DNA of 64,000 nt from Bacilli bacterium (GTDB lineage Bacteria > Bacillota_I > Bacilli_A > RF39 > UBA660): assembly GCA_017450205.1 (NCBI GenBank), contig JAFSVF010000019.1:23381-87380 (forward strand), given 5' to 3'. This document shows positions 17,548 through 26,977 of the stretch, piece after piece. Within the stretch, counting starts at the first letter, position 1. Each line of letters begins with the position of its first letter. The translations under genes and the position numbers were made by a program. The notes under the pieces are model-generated. The model did no database searches, was not told where the DNA came from, and saw only the letters and a list, made by a program, of their open reading frames with translations.

Positions 17548-18112
17548 TTTATTTGATTTTGATGGTACGATTTATGATGGAGATTCAACTGTAGATTTTA
17601 TTAAATATATTATTAAAAGAAATCCTTTAGCTATTATCTGGTTACCTTTTATGGGATTTTATGGTTTATTATATATTTTAAGATTTATAAATAAAACTAT
17701 TATGAAGCAAGGGTTTTATAAAATATTTATGTTTGTAAAAATTGATAAAAAGTTTCTTGATGATTTTTGGAATATTCACGAAAAGAAAATTAAGAAATTC
17801 TATATAGATAGAAATCATAAAAATGATATTATTATTTCTGCCTCTCCTGAATTCTTATTAAGACCTATTTGTAATAAATTAGGTGTTATGGATTTAATTG
17901 GTTCGGTAGTAAATCAAAATATCGGAACTTATACAGGTATTAATTGTCATGATGTTGAAAAAGTTAGAAGATTAAATGAAAAATATTCAGATTATAAAGT
18001 AATTGAAAGTTATTCTGATAGTATTAAATCAGATAAGCCAATTTTAAAACTTGCAGAAAAAGCATATCTTGTTAAAAAAGATGATATTACTTTAATTAAT
18101 TTTGATAAATAA
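17537..18112 (+). CDS. HAD-IB family phosphatase
   Basis: The 191-residue protein begins with HAD motif I LFDFDGTIYDGD (residues 4-15), has a helical, partly hydrophobic cap (AIIWLPFMGFYGLLYIL), motif II ISASPEF (Ser) and motif III/IV around KVIESYSDSIKSD. It is of the SerB/HAD-IB type. Because it overlaps the TagO-like gene, a role in removing phosphate from a lipid-linked or precursor sugar is possible but unproven. Start set at 17537 with GAGG 10 bases upstream. Confidence 0.75.
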   Translation: MKINLFDFDGTIYDGDSTVDFIKYIIKRNPLAIIWLPFMGFYGLLYILRFINKTIMKQGFYKIFMFVKIDKKFLDDFWNIHEKKIKKFYIDRNHKNDIIISASPEFLLRPICNKLGVMDLIGSVVNQNIGTYTGINCHDVEKVRRLNEKYSDYKVIESYSDSIKSDKPILKLAEKAYLVKKDDITLINFDK

Positions 18113-18137
18113 AACTAGATTTTCTAGTTTTATTTTT
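18111..18137 (+). terminator. Rho-independent terminator
   Basis: AAAACTAG-attttt-like loop-CTAGTTTT stem followed by ATTTTT at the end of the tagO-like/HAD pair. Confidence 0.75.
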
Positions 18138-18208
18138 GTTTTTATGATTAAATAATCTAGTAAATTTTTAGATTTATTCTTAAAATTAAATAGAAACAGG
18201 TGAATCAT

Positions 18209-19198
18209 ATGTGGAAAATAGGTAATGTAGAAATAAAGAATAGAGTAGTATTGGCTCCAATGGCTGGTATTTCTAATACATCTTATAGAAAGATTATTAA
18301 AGAAATGGGAGCAGGTTTAATTTATGCCGAAATGGTTTCAGATAAAGCCATTACTTTTGGTAATGAAAAAACTTTAGAGTTACTTAAGATGGATGAAATG
18401 GAAAGACCGATTGTTCAACAAATATTTGGTGCTGATAAAGATTCATTTGTAAGTGCTGCTAAAAGAATTGAAGAAGTAATGCATCCTGATATTATTGACA
18501 TTAATATGGGATGTCCTGTTCCTAAAGTTGCGGTTAGAGCACAAGCTGGATCAGCATTACTTAAAAATCCTGATAAAATAAAAGAAATAGTAGAAGCAGT
18601 TGTAAGTGCTGTTAGTGTTCCTGTTACTGTTAAAATAAGAAGTGGTTGGGATGAAAACCATATCAATGCAGTTGAAGTAGCTAAGAAAATTGAAGAAGCA
18701 GGTGCTTCTGCGATAGCAATTCATGCAAGAACTCGTTCACAAGGATATTCTGGTAAAGCTGATTGGAGTATAATCAAAAAAGTAAAAGAAGCTGTTAATA
18801 TTCCTGTTATTGGTAATGGTGATGTGACCAGTTGTTATTTAGCTAAACAAATGTTAGATGAAACCGGTTGTGATGCTGTAATGATTGGTAGAGGAGTTTT
18901 AGGAAATCCTTGGTTAATAAAAGAATGTGTTGAATATCTAGAAACAGGAAAAGAACCAGATCCAAATGTACCTTCTTATGATGAGAGAATTGAAATGTTA
19001 AAAAGACATTTTGAATTACTTGTTCAAGATAAAGGTGAAGTTGGAGCACTTTTAGAAATTAGAACTCATGCACTTCAATATATTAAAGGTTTACCTGGAA
19101 GTGCACCAGTTAAGAATCAAATATGCCAAACTAAATCTAAAGATGAAATGTTTAATATTTTAGAAAATTATATTGAGGAACTTAAAAAGCAATCTTAA
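18209..19198 (+). CDS. dusB: tRNA-dihydrouridine synthase
   Basis: A 329-residue FMN-dependent enzyme that reduces uridine to dihydrouridine in tRNA. The start has the FMN-site motif VLAPMAGISNTSYR; the active-site Cys is in INMGCPVPKV near residue 97; KIRSGW, AIHARTRSQGYSG and IPVIGNGDV follow in the usual order. The C-terminus is the helical tRNA-binding domain. Start at the ATG at 18209 after AGGTGA. Length is normal for DusB. Confidence 0.92.
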   Translation: MWKIGNVEIKNRVVLAPMAGISNTSYRKIIKEMGAGLIYAEMVSDKAITFGNEKTLELLKMDEMERPIVQQIFGADKDSFVSAAKRIEEVMHPDIIDINMGCPVPKVAVRAQAGSALLKNPDKIKEIVEAVVSAVSVPVTVKIRSGWDENHINAVEVAKKIEEAGASAIAIHARTRSQGYSGKADWSIIKKVKEAVNIPVIGNGDVTSCYLAKQMLDETGCDAVMIGRGVLGNPWLIKECVEYLETGKEPDPNVPSYDERIEMLKRHFELLVQDKGEVGALLEIRTHALQYIKGLPGSAPVKNQICQTKSKDEMFNILENYIEELKKQS

Positions 19199-19214
19199 TG
19201 ATTGCTTTATTTAT
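19186..19214. terminator. shared bidirectional terminator
   Basis: AAAGCAATC-ttaat-GATTGCTTT stem overlaps the 3' end of dusB, with A/T runs on both sides, between converging genes. Confidence 0.8.
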
Positions 19215-20295
19215 TTGTTAAATGTTTTATATATTTATATTCATGAGCATTTAAATGAAGACCTAATTTTTTAGTTTCTTCAATATAACTTTTTTCACTA
19301 TTATTAATTAAATGCTTTAACATATATAAACTTTTTTCTGGATCATTTTTATATTCCCATAATAATTCCAAATCAATAATGTATGGAATTAGATAATCAT
19401 GGAATAAATATGCATCATAAGCCATAGCCATTTCAACTTCTTCTTCATATAATAACTTTGAAAAATATTCATACATTTCTTTTTCCGTTTTAAAGTTCAT
19501 ATTTCTTGTATTGTGTAATACTTCTAGATTATTAGCGTATATGTCCATTCTTATTAAAAATCCTATACTATCTTGTCTAGCTCTTTCTTTATTGTTACCT
19601 ATATTTGCAATATATTCATTTGCTAGTAATTGGAAGAATATAGATACTAATTCTGTATATTGATCATTTGCATAACATATATATTTCCCAAGATAGTTTT
19701 GATGAATAGCATGTGCATATTCGTGAGCTAAGCTACCAAAACATGAATAGTTAATTGAATTATCTATAGAAATATATTGTTTATCGTCTACTGCAGTTCC
19801 TCCACAATAAGAGGCGTCTAATTCTTTAAATCTTACATTGTAAATTCTATCACTATATAATTTATTAAAAATATCTTTAAACTCTTTATCTGGGATTGTC
19901 ATATAAAAGTCATGTACCATATGTAATAATCTTTTATGAGTATATGCAGTATCAGTACATTTATCACATATGAAGTTTTCTAAATCTAAGTTTATTACTG
20001 CACGTTGATATGTATCATTAAATTCTCTTATGACAGGAATACTTTCTTTTTCTTGTTTAAAGTAATCTTTATTATTCTTTCTTTTTTCTGATAAAGATTC
20101 ATTTTCTAATTCATCATAAAGAGTATCTATTGATTTGTTTTCTAGAAATAGTTTTAGATTCTTAATATCCTCTAGAATTAATTCATGTTGCTCTTCATCT
20201 AGTACTTCTGCTTGTTCTAGTTTTTCTTTATATTTTAGTATTTCTTTTAGATGTTTTTTTAAATAATTTCTATTAAAAGAATTATATTTTCTCAT
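19207..20295 (-). CDS. M3-like zinc metallopeptidase homologue (copy 2)
   Basis: A 362-residue protein with HEYAH at residues 191-195 (zinc His pair and catalytic Glu) and a likely third ligand Glu215 in QYTELVSIF. The spacing and the flanking helices resemble M3 oligoendopeptidase F proteins, which have about 600 residues, so this is a short version. A conserved FYMTIPDKEF stretch before the active site is shared with its upstream neighbour. A CDKC pair at 110-113 is extra. No signal peptide. It overlaps the neighbouring gene by 4 bases (ATGA). Confidence 0.75.
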   Translation of the reverse strand: MRKYNSFNRNYLKKHLKEILKYKEKLEQAEVLDEEQHELILEDIKNLKLFLENKSIDTLYDELENESLSEKRKNNKDYFKQEKESIPVIREFNDTYQRAVINLDLENFICDKCTDTAYTHKRLLHMVHDFYMTIPDKEFKDIFNKLYSDRIYNVRFKELDASYCGGTAVDDKQYISIDNSINYSCFGSLAHEYAHAIHQNYLGKYICYANDQYTELVSIFFQLLANEYIANIGNNKERARQDSIGFLIRMDIYANNLEVLHNTRNMNFKTEKEMYEYFSKLLYEEEVEMAMAYDAYLFHDYLIPYIIDLELLWEYKNDPEKSLYMLKHLINNSEKSYIEETKKLGLHLNAHEYKYIKHLTNK

Positions 20296-21353
20296 GATAC
20301 CTCCTTATTTTTTAACATTTTAATTGCTTCATTTGTATTTTCACCTAAATGAATATTATTTTCATTTAGTAAAGTCAAATAATCTTTATTATTCATTATT
20401 AATTTTTTAAGTAAGTATAAAGATTTTTCGGGGTCTTCTTTATATTTTGTTAATAATTCAAAAGATGTTAACATTGGAATTAAATATGAGTAGACTTGAA
20501 TTGAACTATGGTCAAAGTATAAGTCTAAAGTTGCATCATTGTATTTTTGCTTGAAGTATTCAATTCCTTTTTCTTTAATTTCTTTAGTGTATTTTACTTG
20601 GTTCAGGAATGCTGCTGTTTGCATTTGTATAATGTTTTTTTCAATATCACAACCAAGTAATTTTTTAAAATAAAATAGTGATAATATATTAAAAAATACA
20701 GGCGTTAATTCGACTGGTTCATAATCTTGTGAATAATATAATAAGTTTTTGTTAATTGTTGTTTGAATTAAATGACCGTATTCATGAATTAAATCAAATA
20801 ACATATTGTTATAGCTTTCGTTTTCTCTTCCAAGTGTTATTAATGCATAATCTATCGTAGGCATTAATAATGAATAAGATGAACCTTCTTCAATAGATAT
20901 ATTTTTATTCCTTTCTTTATAAACTTTATTAAAAGCATTTCTTATTTCTTTATCTGGAATAGAATTGTAATAATCATATGTTAAATTTAGCATTTTTTCG
21001 TAAGTAATATCTTTAGCATCTTTTTCTTTATCTAGTAGAGATCTTAAAGCAACAATTGCATCTTCATAACTCAAGTCTTTTGGATTTATGTTAATTATTA
21101 AATCATTATAATCATTGTAAGAATCAAATGTAATAATATTTGTTTTTATAAAGTCTTCTTCTTTTTCTTCATTAAAACACTCAAATGGATCGTTATTATG
21201 CTTTATATTAAATAATAAAACTTTTAATGTATATAAAGCATTTTTGTGTGATTTCATATTATTTTTATCTTTAATATTCACAAATGGTGTAGTTAATATT
21301 GCTTTTAAATATAATTGCAATAATAGTGATTTTTTAAAACTTGATCTTTCCAT
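20292..21353 (-). CDS. M3-like zinc metallopeptidase homologue (copy 1)
   Basis: A 353-residue paralogue of the downstream gene: HEYGH at residues 190-194, Glu215 in EPVELTPVF, and YYNSIPDKEI before it. C-terminal halves also match (DPEKSLYLLKKLIMNN here, DPEKSLYMLKHLINNS in the other). It ends in TGA, within the ATG of the next gene. The two may form a heterodimer or have split substrate ranges; this is inference. Cytoplasmic, no signal peptide. Confidence 0.75.
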   Translation of the reverse strand: MERSSFKKSLLLQLYLKAILTTPFVNIKDKNNMKSHKNALYTLKVLLFNIKHNNDPFECFNEEKEEDFIKTNIITFDSYNDYNDLIININPKDLSYEDAIVALRSLLDKEKDAKDITYEKMLNLTYDYYNSIPDKEIRNAFNKVYKERNKNISIEEGSSYSLLMPTIDYALITLGRENESYNNMLFDLIHEYGHLIQTTINKNLLYYSQDYEPVELTPVFFNILSLFYFKKLLGCDIEKNIIQMQTAAFLNQVKYTKEIKEKGIEYFKQKYNDATLDLYFDHSSIQVYSYLIPMLTSFELLTKYKEDPEKSLYLLKKLIMNNKDYLTLLNENNIHLGENTNEAIKMLKNKEVS

Positions 21354-21398
21354 AATTACTCCTTATTTCTATGTATTATATAATATTTTTTACAATAA

Positions 21399-21427
21399 TT
21401 GTTATTTTTTAAAATTTAGTATATAAT
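21399..21427 (+). promoter_or_regulatory. sigma-A-type promoter of uvrA
   Basis: TTGTTA, 17-base spacer, TATAAT; the uvrA start is 24 bases further, with GGAGGTG between. Confidence 0.7.
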
Positions 21428-21450
21428 ACGCATGTTTGGAGGTGCTTTTA

Positions 21451-24261
21451 ATGGATAAAATTATAGTAAAAGGCGCTAGAGAAAATAACTTAAAAAATAT
21501 AGATATTGAAATACCTAAGAATAAACTTGTAGTTATGACTGGTGTATCTGGTTCTGGTAAATCAAGTTTAGCATTTGATACAATTTATGCTGAAGGTGAA
21601 AGAAGATATATTGAAAGCTTATCTGCTTATGCTAGACAATTCTTAGGTGGTTCTGAAAAACCAATGGTTGATTCGATTGAAGGATTATCTCCATCTATTT
21701 CAATAGATCAAAAATCAACTAATAATAATCCTAGATCTACAGTTGGTACTGTTACAGAAATATATGATTATTTAAGATTATTATTTGCAAGAATAGGTAC
21801 TCCATATTGTCCTAATCATCATAAACCAATTGTTTCTCAATCAGTTGAAGAAATGACTAATAAAGTTATGGAATATGAGATAGGTACTAAACTTGAAGTA
21901 TTAAGTCCAGTTTGTCATGGTGAAAAAGGAACTCATAAAGATTTATTTGAAGATTTAAGAAAAGATGGATATACAAGAGTTAGAGTAAATGGTGAAACTA
22001 GAGATTTAGCAGAAGATATTGTATTAGATAAAAATACTAAAGATAATATTGAAGTAGTAATAGATAGAATTGTTATTAAAGAAGATATTAGAAGTAGATT
22101 ATTTGAAGCAATTGAAAATGCTACTAAATTAAGTAAAGGTAAAGTAGTTATAAATATAATTGGTGATAAAGAAGTAGTAATGTCTGAAAACTATGCTTGT
22201 CCTGATTGTGATTTCTCACTTCCAGAATTAGAACCAAGAATATTTTCATTTAATGCTCCATATGGTGCTTGTCCACATTGTAAAGGTTTAGGTTTTACAA
22301 AACATATAGATTTAGATTTACTTATTCCTGATAAGAATAAATCAATTTTAGATGGTGCAATTGAAACATTTAACTTTGATAATACTATTGAATCTGTAAA
22401 ACTTTTAACTGTTGCAAGAGAGTTAGATATAGATTTAAGTTTACCAATAAATAAAATGCCTAAGAAAGATTTAGATGTTGTACTTTTTGGTAGTCCTTAT
22501 TTATTTGATTATGATTTTGTTTCTAAGAATGGTAATACTAGACATACTACTGATTCTTATGAGGGTATTGTTACTCAATTAGAGAGAAGATATATTGAAA
22601 CAAACTCTGGTTGGATAAGAGAATGGATAGATAGATATATGAACGATACTACATGTGATGTATGTAATGGTTCTAGACTTAAACCTGAAATATTGAATAT
22701 TTTAGTAAACGGTAAAAGTATTTGGGATGTAGTTCAAATGTCTATTAAAGATTTAATTGTATTCTTTAATAATTTAGAATTAAGTGAATCTCAAAAGGAA
22801 ATTAGTGAACTTATACTTAAAGAAATTAAATCTAGATTAGAATTCTTAGACCATGTAGGTTTAAATTATTTATCACTTCAAAGAGAAGCTGGTACTTTAT
22901 CTGGTGGTGAAGCACAAAGAATTAGACTTGCTACTCAAATTGGTTCAAGACTTTCAGGTGTTCTTTATGTTCTTGATGAACCATCAATTGGATTACATCA
23001 AAAAGATAATGATAGATTAATTGAATCTATGAAGAACATGAGAGATTTAGGTAATACTTTAATTGTAGTTGAACATGATGAAGATACAATGAGAGCAGCT
23101 GATTATTTAATAGATATTGGTCCTGGAGCTGGAGATAATGGTGGAAGAGTTATGGCTCAAGGTACTCCTGAGGAAGTAATGGCAAATGAAAACTCTTTAA
23201 CTGGTCAATATTTAACAGGTAAGAAAAAGATTGACGTACCTAAAAAAAGAAGAAAATGTAATGGTAAATGGATTACTATTAAGGGTGCTGAAGAAAATAA
23301 CTTAAAGAATATTAATGTTAAATTCCCACTTGGTGTATTTACTTGTGTAACTGGTGTATCTGGTTCAGGTAAATCTACTTTAGTTAATGAAATACTTTGC
23401 CATTCATTACAACATAGTGTTTATAAGTCAAAGGTTAAGATTGGGAAAAATAAATCTATTACTGGATTAGAAAATGTTGATAAAGTAGTAGAAATTAGTC
23501 AAGATCCAATTGGAAGAACTCCAAGAAGTAATCCTGCAACTTATACAGGTGTATTTGATGATATAAGAGATGTATTTTCAGAAACTAAAGAAGCTAAAAT
23601 GAGAGGTTATGATAAAAGTAGATTCTCGTTTAACGTTAAAGGTGGTAGATGTGAAGCTTGCTGGGGAGATGGAGTTAAGAAAATTGAAATGCATTTCCTT
23701 CCAGATGTTTATGTACCTTGTGATGTATGTCATGGTACTAGATATAATAGTGAAACATTAGATATTAAATTTAAAGGTAAAACAATTGCAGATGTTCTTG
23801 AAATGAGAGTTAGTGAAGCAATTGAATTCTTTGAAAATCATAAAAAGGTTAGAGATAAATTACAAGTGTTAATGGATGTAGGTTTAGGTTATGTTAAGTT
23901 AGGTCAAAGTGCTCCAACACTTTCTGGTGGTGAAGCTAGTCGTGTAAAACTTGCTAAAGAATTACAAAAGAAAGCTACTGGTAAATCAGTATTTATTCTT
24001 GATGAACCTACAACTGGATTACATACTGATGATATTAAGAAGTTACTTGTAATATTATATAGAATTGTTGAAAACGGTGATACAGTTATTGTTATTGAAC
24101 ATAACTTAGATGTTATAAAAGTAGCTGATTATATTATCGATTTAGGACCTGATGGAGGAGATGGTGGAGGTACTATTGTTGCTACTGGTACTCCTGAAGA
24201 GGTTGCTAAATGTGATTCATCATATACTGGTAAATATTTAAAGAAATATTTAAATAAGTAA
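21451..24261 (+). CDS. uvrA: excinuclease ABC subunit A
   Basis: The 936-residue DNA damage sensor of nucleotide excision repair. Two ABC ATPase modules: Walker A GVSGSGKS at 31-38 and again in the second half, signatures LSGGEAQRIRLA and LSGGEASRVKLA, and Walker B VLDEPSIGLH and ILDEPTTGLH. Zinc modules are CPDCDF...CPHC and CEACWGDG...CDVC. Start set at 21451, 7 bases after GGAGG. It is a lone gene; uvrB is not in the window. Confidence 0.97.
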   Translation: MDKIIVKGARENNLKNIDIEIPKNKLVVMTGVSGSGKSSLAFDTIYAEGERRYIESLSAYARQFLGGSEKPMVDSIEGLSPSISIDQKSTNNNPRSTVGTVTEIYDYLRLLFARIGTPYCPNHHKPIVSQSVEEMTNKVMEYEIGTKLEVLSPVCHGEKGTHKDLFEDLRKDGYTRVRVNGETRDLAEDIVLDKNTKDNIEVVIDRIVIKEDIRSRLFEAIENATKLSKGKVVINIIGDKEVVMSENYACPDCDFSLPELEPRIFSFNAPYGACPHCKGLGFTKHIDLDLLIPDKNKSILDGAIETFNFDNTIESVKLLTVARELDIDLSLPINKMPKKDLDVVLFGSPYLFDYDFVSKNGNTRHTTDSYEGIVTQLERRYIETNSGWIREWIDRYMNDTTCDVCNGSRLKPEILNILVNGKSIWDVVQMSIKDLIVFFNNLELSESQKEISELILKEIKSRLEFLDHVGLNYLSLQREAGTLSGGEAQRIRLATQIGSRLSGVLYVLDEPSIGLHQKDNDRLIESMKNMRDLGNTLIVVEHDEDTMRAADYLIDIGPGAGDNGGRVMAQGTPEEVMANENSLTGQYLTGKKKIDVPKKRRKCNGKWITIKGAEENNLKNINVKFPLGVFTCVTGVSGSGKSTLVNEILCHSLQHSVYKSKVKIGKNKSITGLENVDKVVEISQDPIGRTPRSNPATYTGVFDDIRDVFSETKEAKMRGYDKSRFSFNVKGGRCEACWGDGVKKIEMHFLPDVYVPCDVCHGTRYNSETLDIKFKGKTIADVLEMRVSEAIEFFENHKKVRDKLQVLMDVGLGYVKLGQSAPTLSGGEASRVKLAKELQKKATGKSVFILDEPTTGLHTDDIKKLLVILYRIVENGDTVIVIEHNLDVIKVADYIIDLGPDGGDGGGTIVATGTPEEVAKCDSSYTGKYLKKYLNK

Positions 24262-24288
24262 AGAGTGTAGTAAAACTATGCTCTTTTT
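24261..24288 (+). terminator. imperfect terminator after uvrA
   Basis: AAGAGTGTAGT / ACTATGCTCTT stem with two wobble pairs and a short T run. Confidence 0.6.
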
Positions 24289-24334
24289 ATTGTTTAAAAA
24301 CTATTTATTAAATATAATTGTTATAGGTGATAAT

Positions 24335-25180
24335 ATGATTTTACAAACAATTCATGATCCTATAACTTTTAAATTAGGTTCAATAGATATTAGATTATAC
24401 TCAATATGTATATTAATTGCTTTTATTGCTGTATATACTGTATTTAAAGTAGAGGCAAGAAGATTTAATGTATCTAAAGATTTTATTTTTAATTTAGCTT
24501 TTTGGATTTTTATTCTTGGAGTAATAGGTGCTAGAATATGGTATGTAGTTTTTAATTTTAATTTATATAAAGACAATCTAGTTGATATTTTTAAAATATG
24601 GGAAGGTGGACTTGCTATTCATGGAGGTTTACTTGTTGGAATTATTACGGTTATTCTTTATTGTAAAAAATATAGATTTAGATTTATAAGATTACTTGAT
24701 TTTATTGCTCCAGCCTTATTACTTGGACAAGCAATTGGTAGATGGGGTAACTTCTTTAATGGTGAAGCGTTTGGAAATGCAATAGATGCTGGTATACTTA
24801 AAAGTTATTTAATTCCTGACTTTATTATTAAAGGTATGACAGATGCAGTTGGTAACACTTATATGCCTACATTCCTTTTTGAAAGTTTTGCATGTTTAGT
24901 ACTATTTATTATATTTATAATTATTAGAAATTATAGATATTTAAAAGTTGGTACTTTAACAGCTTTATACTTTATGGGGTATGGAATTATTAGATTCTTT
25001 GTTGAATTCCAAAGAACTGATGCTTTAATGATTGGTGGACCAGACGGATTAAGGGTAGCTCAAATAGTTTCTATTATTTTCTTTATTATTGGTTTAACTA
25101 TTTTGATAAGTAATGGTAGAAAAGGTAAACTTGATGATTTATATAACGATAAAGAAAATGTACCAGATATTAAATATTAG
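24335..25180 (+). CDS. lgt: prolipoprotein diacylglyceryl transferase
   Basis: A 281-residue membrane enzyme that adds diacylglycerol from phosphatidylglycerol to the lipobox Cys of prolipoproteins. Seven hydrophobic helices; His96 in GGLAIHGG and Arg136 in the Lgt signature GRWGNFFNGEAFG; a late Arg/Glu in GYGIIRFFVEFQR. Start at 24335 after AGGTGA; the frame upstream is open but has no ribosome site. Its presence shows that the cell makes lipoproteins. Confidence 0.95.
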   Translation: MILQTIHDPITFKLGSIDIRLYSICILIAFIAVYTVFKVEARRFNVSKDFIFNLAFWIFILGVIGARIWYVVFNFNLYKDNLVDIFKIWEGGLAIHGGLLVGIITVILYCKKYRFRFIRLLDFIAPALLLGQAIGRWGNFFNGEAFGNAIDAGILKSYLIPDFIIKGMTDAVGNTYMPTFLFESFACLVLFIIFIIIRNYRYLKVGTLTALYFMGYGIIRFFVEFQRTDALMIGGPDGLRVAQIVSIIFFIIGLTILISNGRKGKLDDLYNDKENVPDIKY

Positions 25181-25206
25181 AATAGGATAATTCCTATTCT
25201 TTTTTT
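25179..25206 (+). terminator. Rho-independent terminator after lgt
   Basis: AGAATAGGA / TCCTATTCT stem, 4-base loop, T7 run. Confidence 0.85.
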
Positions 25207-25256
25207 AAAAATTGATTTTAAATGTATTAGGTGTTAAAATCAAAGGCGGTGAGACA

Positions 25257-25619
25257 ATGGATAATTTACGTTATGCCTATTTAGGCGATGCAGTATATGA
25301 ATTGTTTATTAGAAAGTATTTAATTAATACTTTAGGAATAAAAAAGGTAAAGGTTTTACAAGAAACAGCTATTAATTATGTATCTGCTAAATCACAAGTT
25401 AGAATTCTTGAAAAGTTAATAGATAATAACTTATTAACAAATGAAGAGCTAGATATTGTAAGACAAGGTAGAAATGCAAATAGTCATTCTAGTAAATCTA
25501 CAGATATAGTGACTTATAAAAAGTCTACTGGATTTGAATGTTTAATAGGTTATTTATATGAAAATGATATAGAAAGATGTAATTATATATTAGATTACAT
25601 AGTAGGTAATGAATTATGA
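25257..25619 (+). CDS. mrnC: Mini-ribonuclease III
   Basis: A 120-residue RNase III-like catalytic domain without a dsRNA-binding domain, which matures 23S rRNA. The signature LGDAVYELFIR holds the catalytic Asp, with RQGRNANSHSSK and STGFECLIGYLY at the usual places (last motif Glu to Cys region varies). Start at 25257 after GGCGGTGA. It stops at TGA within the rlmB start, giving translational coupling. The order mrnC-rlmB-sigH is the same as in B. subtilis. Confidence 0.92.
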   Translation: MDNLRYAYLGDAVYELFIRKYLINTLGIKKVKVLQETAINYVSAKSQVRILEKLIDNNLLTNEELDIVRQGRNANSHSSKSTDIVTYKKSTGFECLIGYLYENDIERCNYILDYIVGNEL

Positions 25620-26290
25620 TAGTATATGGAAAGAATGTATTTAATGAAACTGATCCTAAAACAATAAGAAGAGTTAAGTTATCTCCAACATTTAAGGATC
25701 AAGAAATTATGAAAAAGATTAAAGATAATCATATTAAATATATGGTTACTGATCAAAGAGATTTAGATAGAATAGCTTTACATAATCAAGGAATTGTAAT
25801 TGAAATTAATGATTATGAATATAAAGATTTATCTGTTATTGGAAAAGATGAAAAAATTGTTCTTCTACTTGATCATTTAGAAGATCCACATAACTTTGGT
25901 GCTATTATAAGAACTTGTGAAGCAAGAGGAATAAAATCTGTTATTATTCCTAAAGATAGAAGTGTTGCGGTTAATGATACTGTAATGAAAACTAGTGCTG
26001 GTGCATTAAATAGAGTAAACATTATAATGGTACCTAATTTAGTAAATGCTATTAATAAGTTAAAAGATGAAGGATTCTTTGTATATGCTTCTGCAATGGA
26101 TGGAAGAGATTATAAGAAGGTATCATATAGTGATAGAGTTGTTTTAATTATTGGTAATGAAGGAAAAGGTATTTCTAAAATTGTTAGAGATAATAGTGAT
26201 GAAATTATTTCAATACCGATGATAGGTTCTATTAATAGTTTAAATGCTTCAGTTGCTGCGGGGATTTTGATGTATGGGATTGAAAACTAA
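25616..26290 (+). CDS. rlmB: 23S rRNA (guanosine-2'-O-)-methyltransferase, TrmH/SpoU family
   Basis: The 224-residue protein has an N-terminal substrate-binding part and a SPOUT domain with LLDHLEDPHNFGAIIRTCEA (motif 1), IIGNEGKGISKIV (motif 2) and IPMIGSINSLNASVAAGI (motif 3), the knot that binds S-adenosylmethionine. It would methylate G2251-equivalent of 23S rRNA. It shares ATGA with mrnC and overlaps the sigma factor gene by 17 bases. Confidence 0.92.
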   Translation: MIVYGKNVFNETDPKTIRRVKLSPTFKDQEIMKKIKDNHIKYMVTDQRDLDRIALHNQGIVIEINDYEYKDLSVIGKDEKIVLLLDHLEDPHNFGAIIRTCEARGIKSVIIPKDRSVAVNDTVMKTSAGALNRVNIIMVPNLVNAINKLKDEGFFVYASAMDGRDYKKVSYSDRVVLIIGNEGKGISKIVRDNSDEIISIPMIGSINSLNASVAAGILMYGIEN

Positions 26291-26882
26291 AAGAGATGTT
26301 AGTGATAATGAACTTATTTATTTAGCTACAGAGAATAACGAAGATGCTACAAATATTTTATATGATAAATATAAATATATAGTTGATATAACTGTTAGCA
26401 AGTATACTAGAAGTGCTTATGCATTAAACTTAGAAAAGGATGAATTATATCAAGAAGCGATGGTTGGATATGCTGATGCTATTAGATCTTTTAATCCTGA
26501 TAAAGATATTCATTTAAGAACTTTTATAAGTTTATGTGTTGAAAGAAGACTTCAAAACTATATAAGAAAGAATAGTACTACTAAAGAAAAACTACTTAAA
26601 GAATGTTATTCTTTTGATAATAAGATAGGTGATGATTTAACTTTAGCTGAAATAGTTGGAGATAATAAAAGAAATCCAGAAGTTATTAAAGAGAATGCTG
26701 AAAACTTTAAAGAATTGAGTAAAAAAATTGATGAAGTACTTAGTCCATCTGAAAAACAATTATTCGAATTATTAATAAATGATTTTACAAGTGAGGATAT
26801 TGCTAAGATTCTTAAAATTAGTATTAAGAGTGTTTATAATAAAACTCATAGAATACGTGCTAAAATTAAGGACATTATTTAG
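26274..26882 (+). CDS. sigH: sigma-70 family factor, SigH-like
   Basis: A 202-residue sigma factor. Region 2 is at about 15-85 (LYDKYKYIVDITVSKYTRS, ELYQEAMVGYADAIRSF), and region 4 is the C-terminal helix-turn-helix (LSPSEKQLFELLINDF, EDIAKILKISIKSVYNKTHRI). Position between rlmB and secE-nusG matches sigH of Bacilli, which in B. subtilis drives early stationary-phase and competence genes. What it controls here is unknown. The yacP and rpmG genes that usually flank it are missing. Confidence 0.85.
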   Translation: MGLKTKRDVSDNELIYLATENNEDATNILYDKYKYIVDITVSKYTRSAYALNLEKDELYQEAMVGYADAIRSFNPDKDIHLRTFISLCVERRLQNYIRKNSTTKEKLLKECYSFDNKIGDDLTLAEIVGDNKRNPEVIKENAENFKELSKKIDEVLSPSEKQLFELLINDFTSEDIAKILKISIKSVYNKTHRIRAKIKDII

Positions 26883-26894
26883 TTAAATTTTTTC

Positions 26895-26923
26895 TTGAAT
26901 ATTACATTTTCGTGTGCTATATT
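26895..26923 (+). promoter_or_regulatory. promoter of secE-nusG within an inverted repeat
   Basis: TTGAAT, 17-base spacer, TATATT. The -10 lies in the loop of an 8-bp inverted repeat (TTTCGTGT at 26908-26915, ACACGAAA at 26932-26939). The right arm also forms a tiny hairpin ACAC-GAAA-GTGT (26932-26943) followed by seven T, a candidate early terminator or sigH terminator. Confidence 0.7.
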
Positions 26924-26977
26924 ATGGGTGTACACGAAAGTGTTTTTTTTATACAATAAATTATAAGAGGTGTTTTG

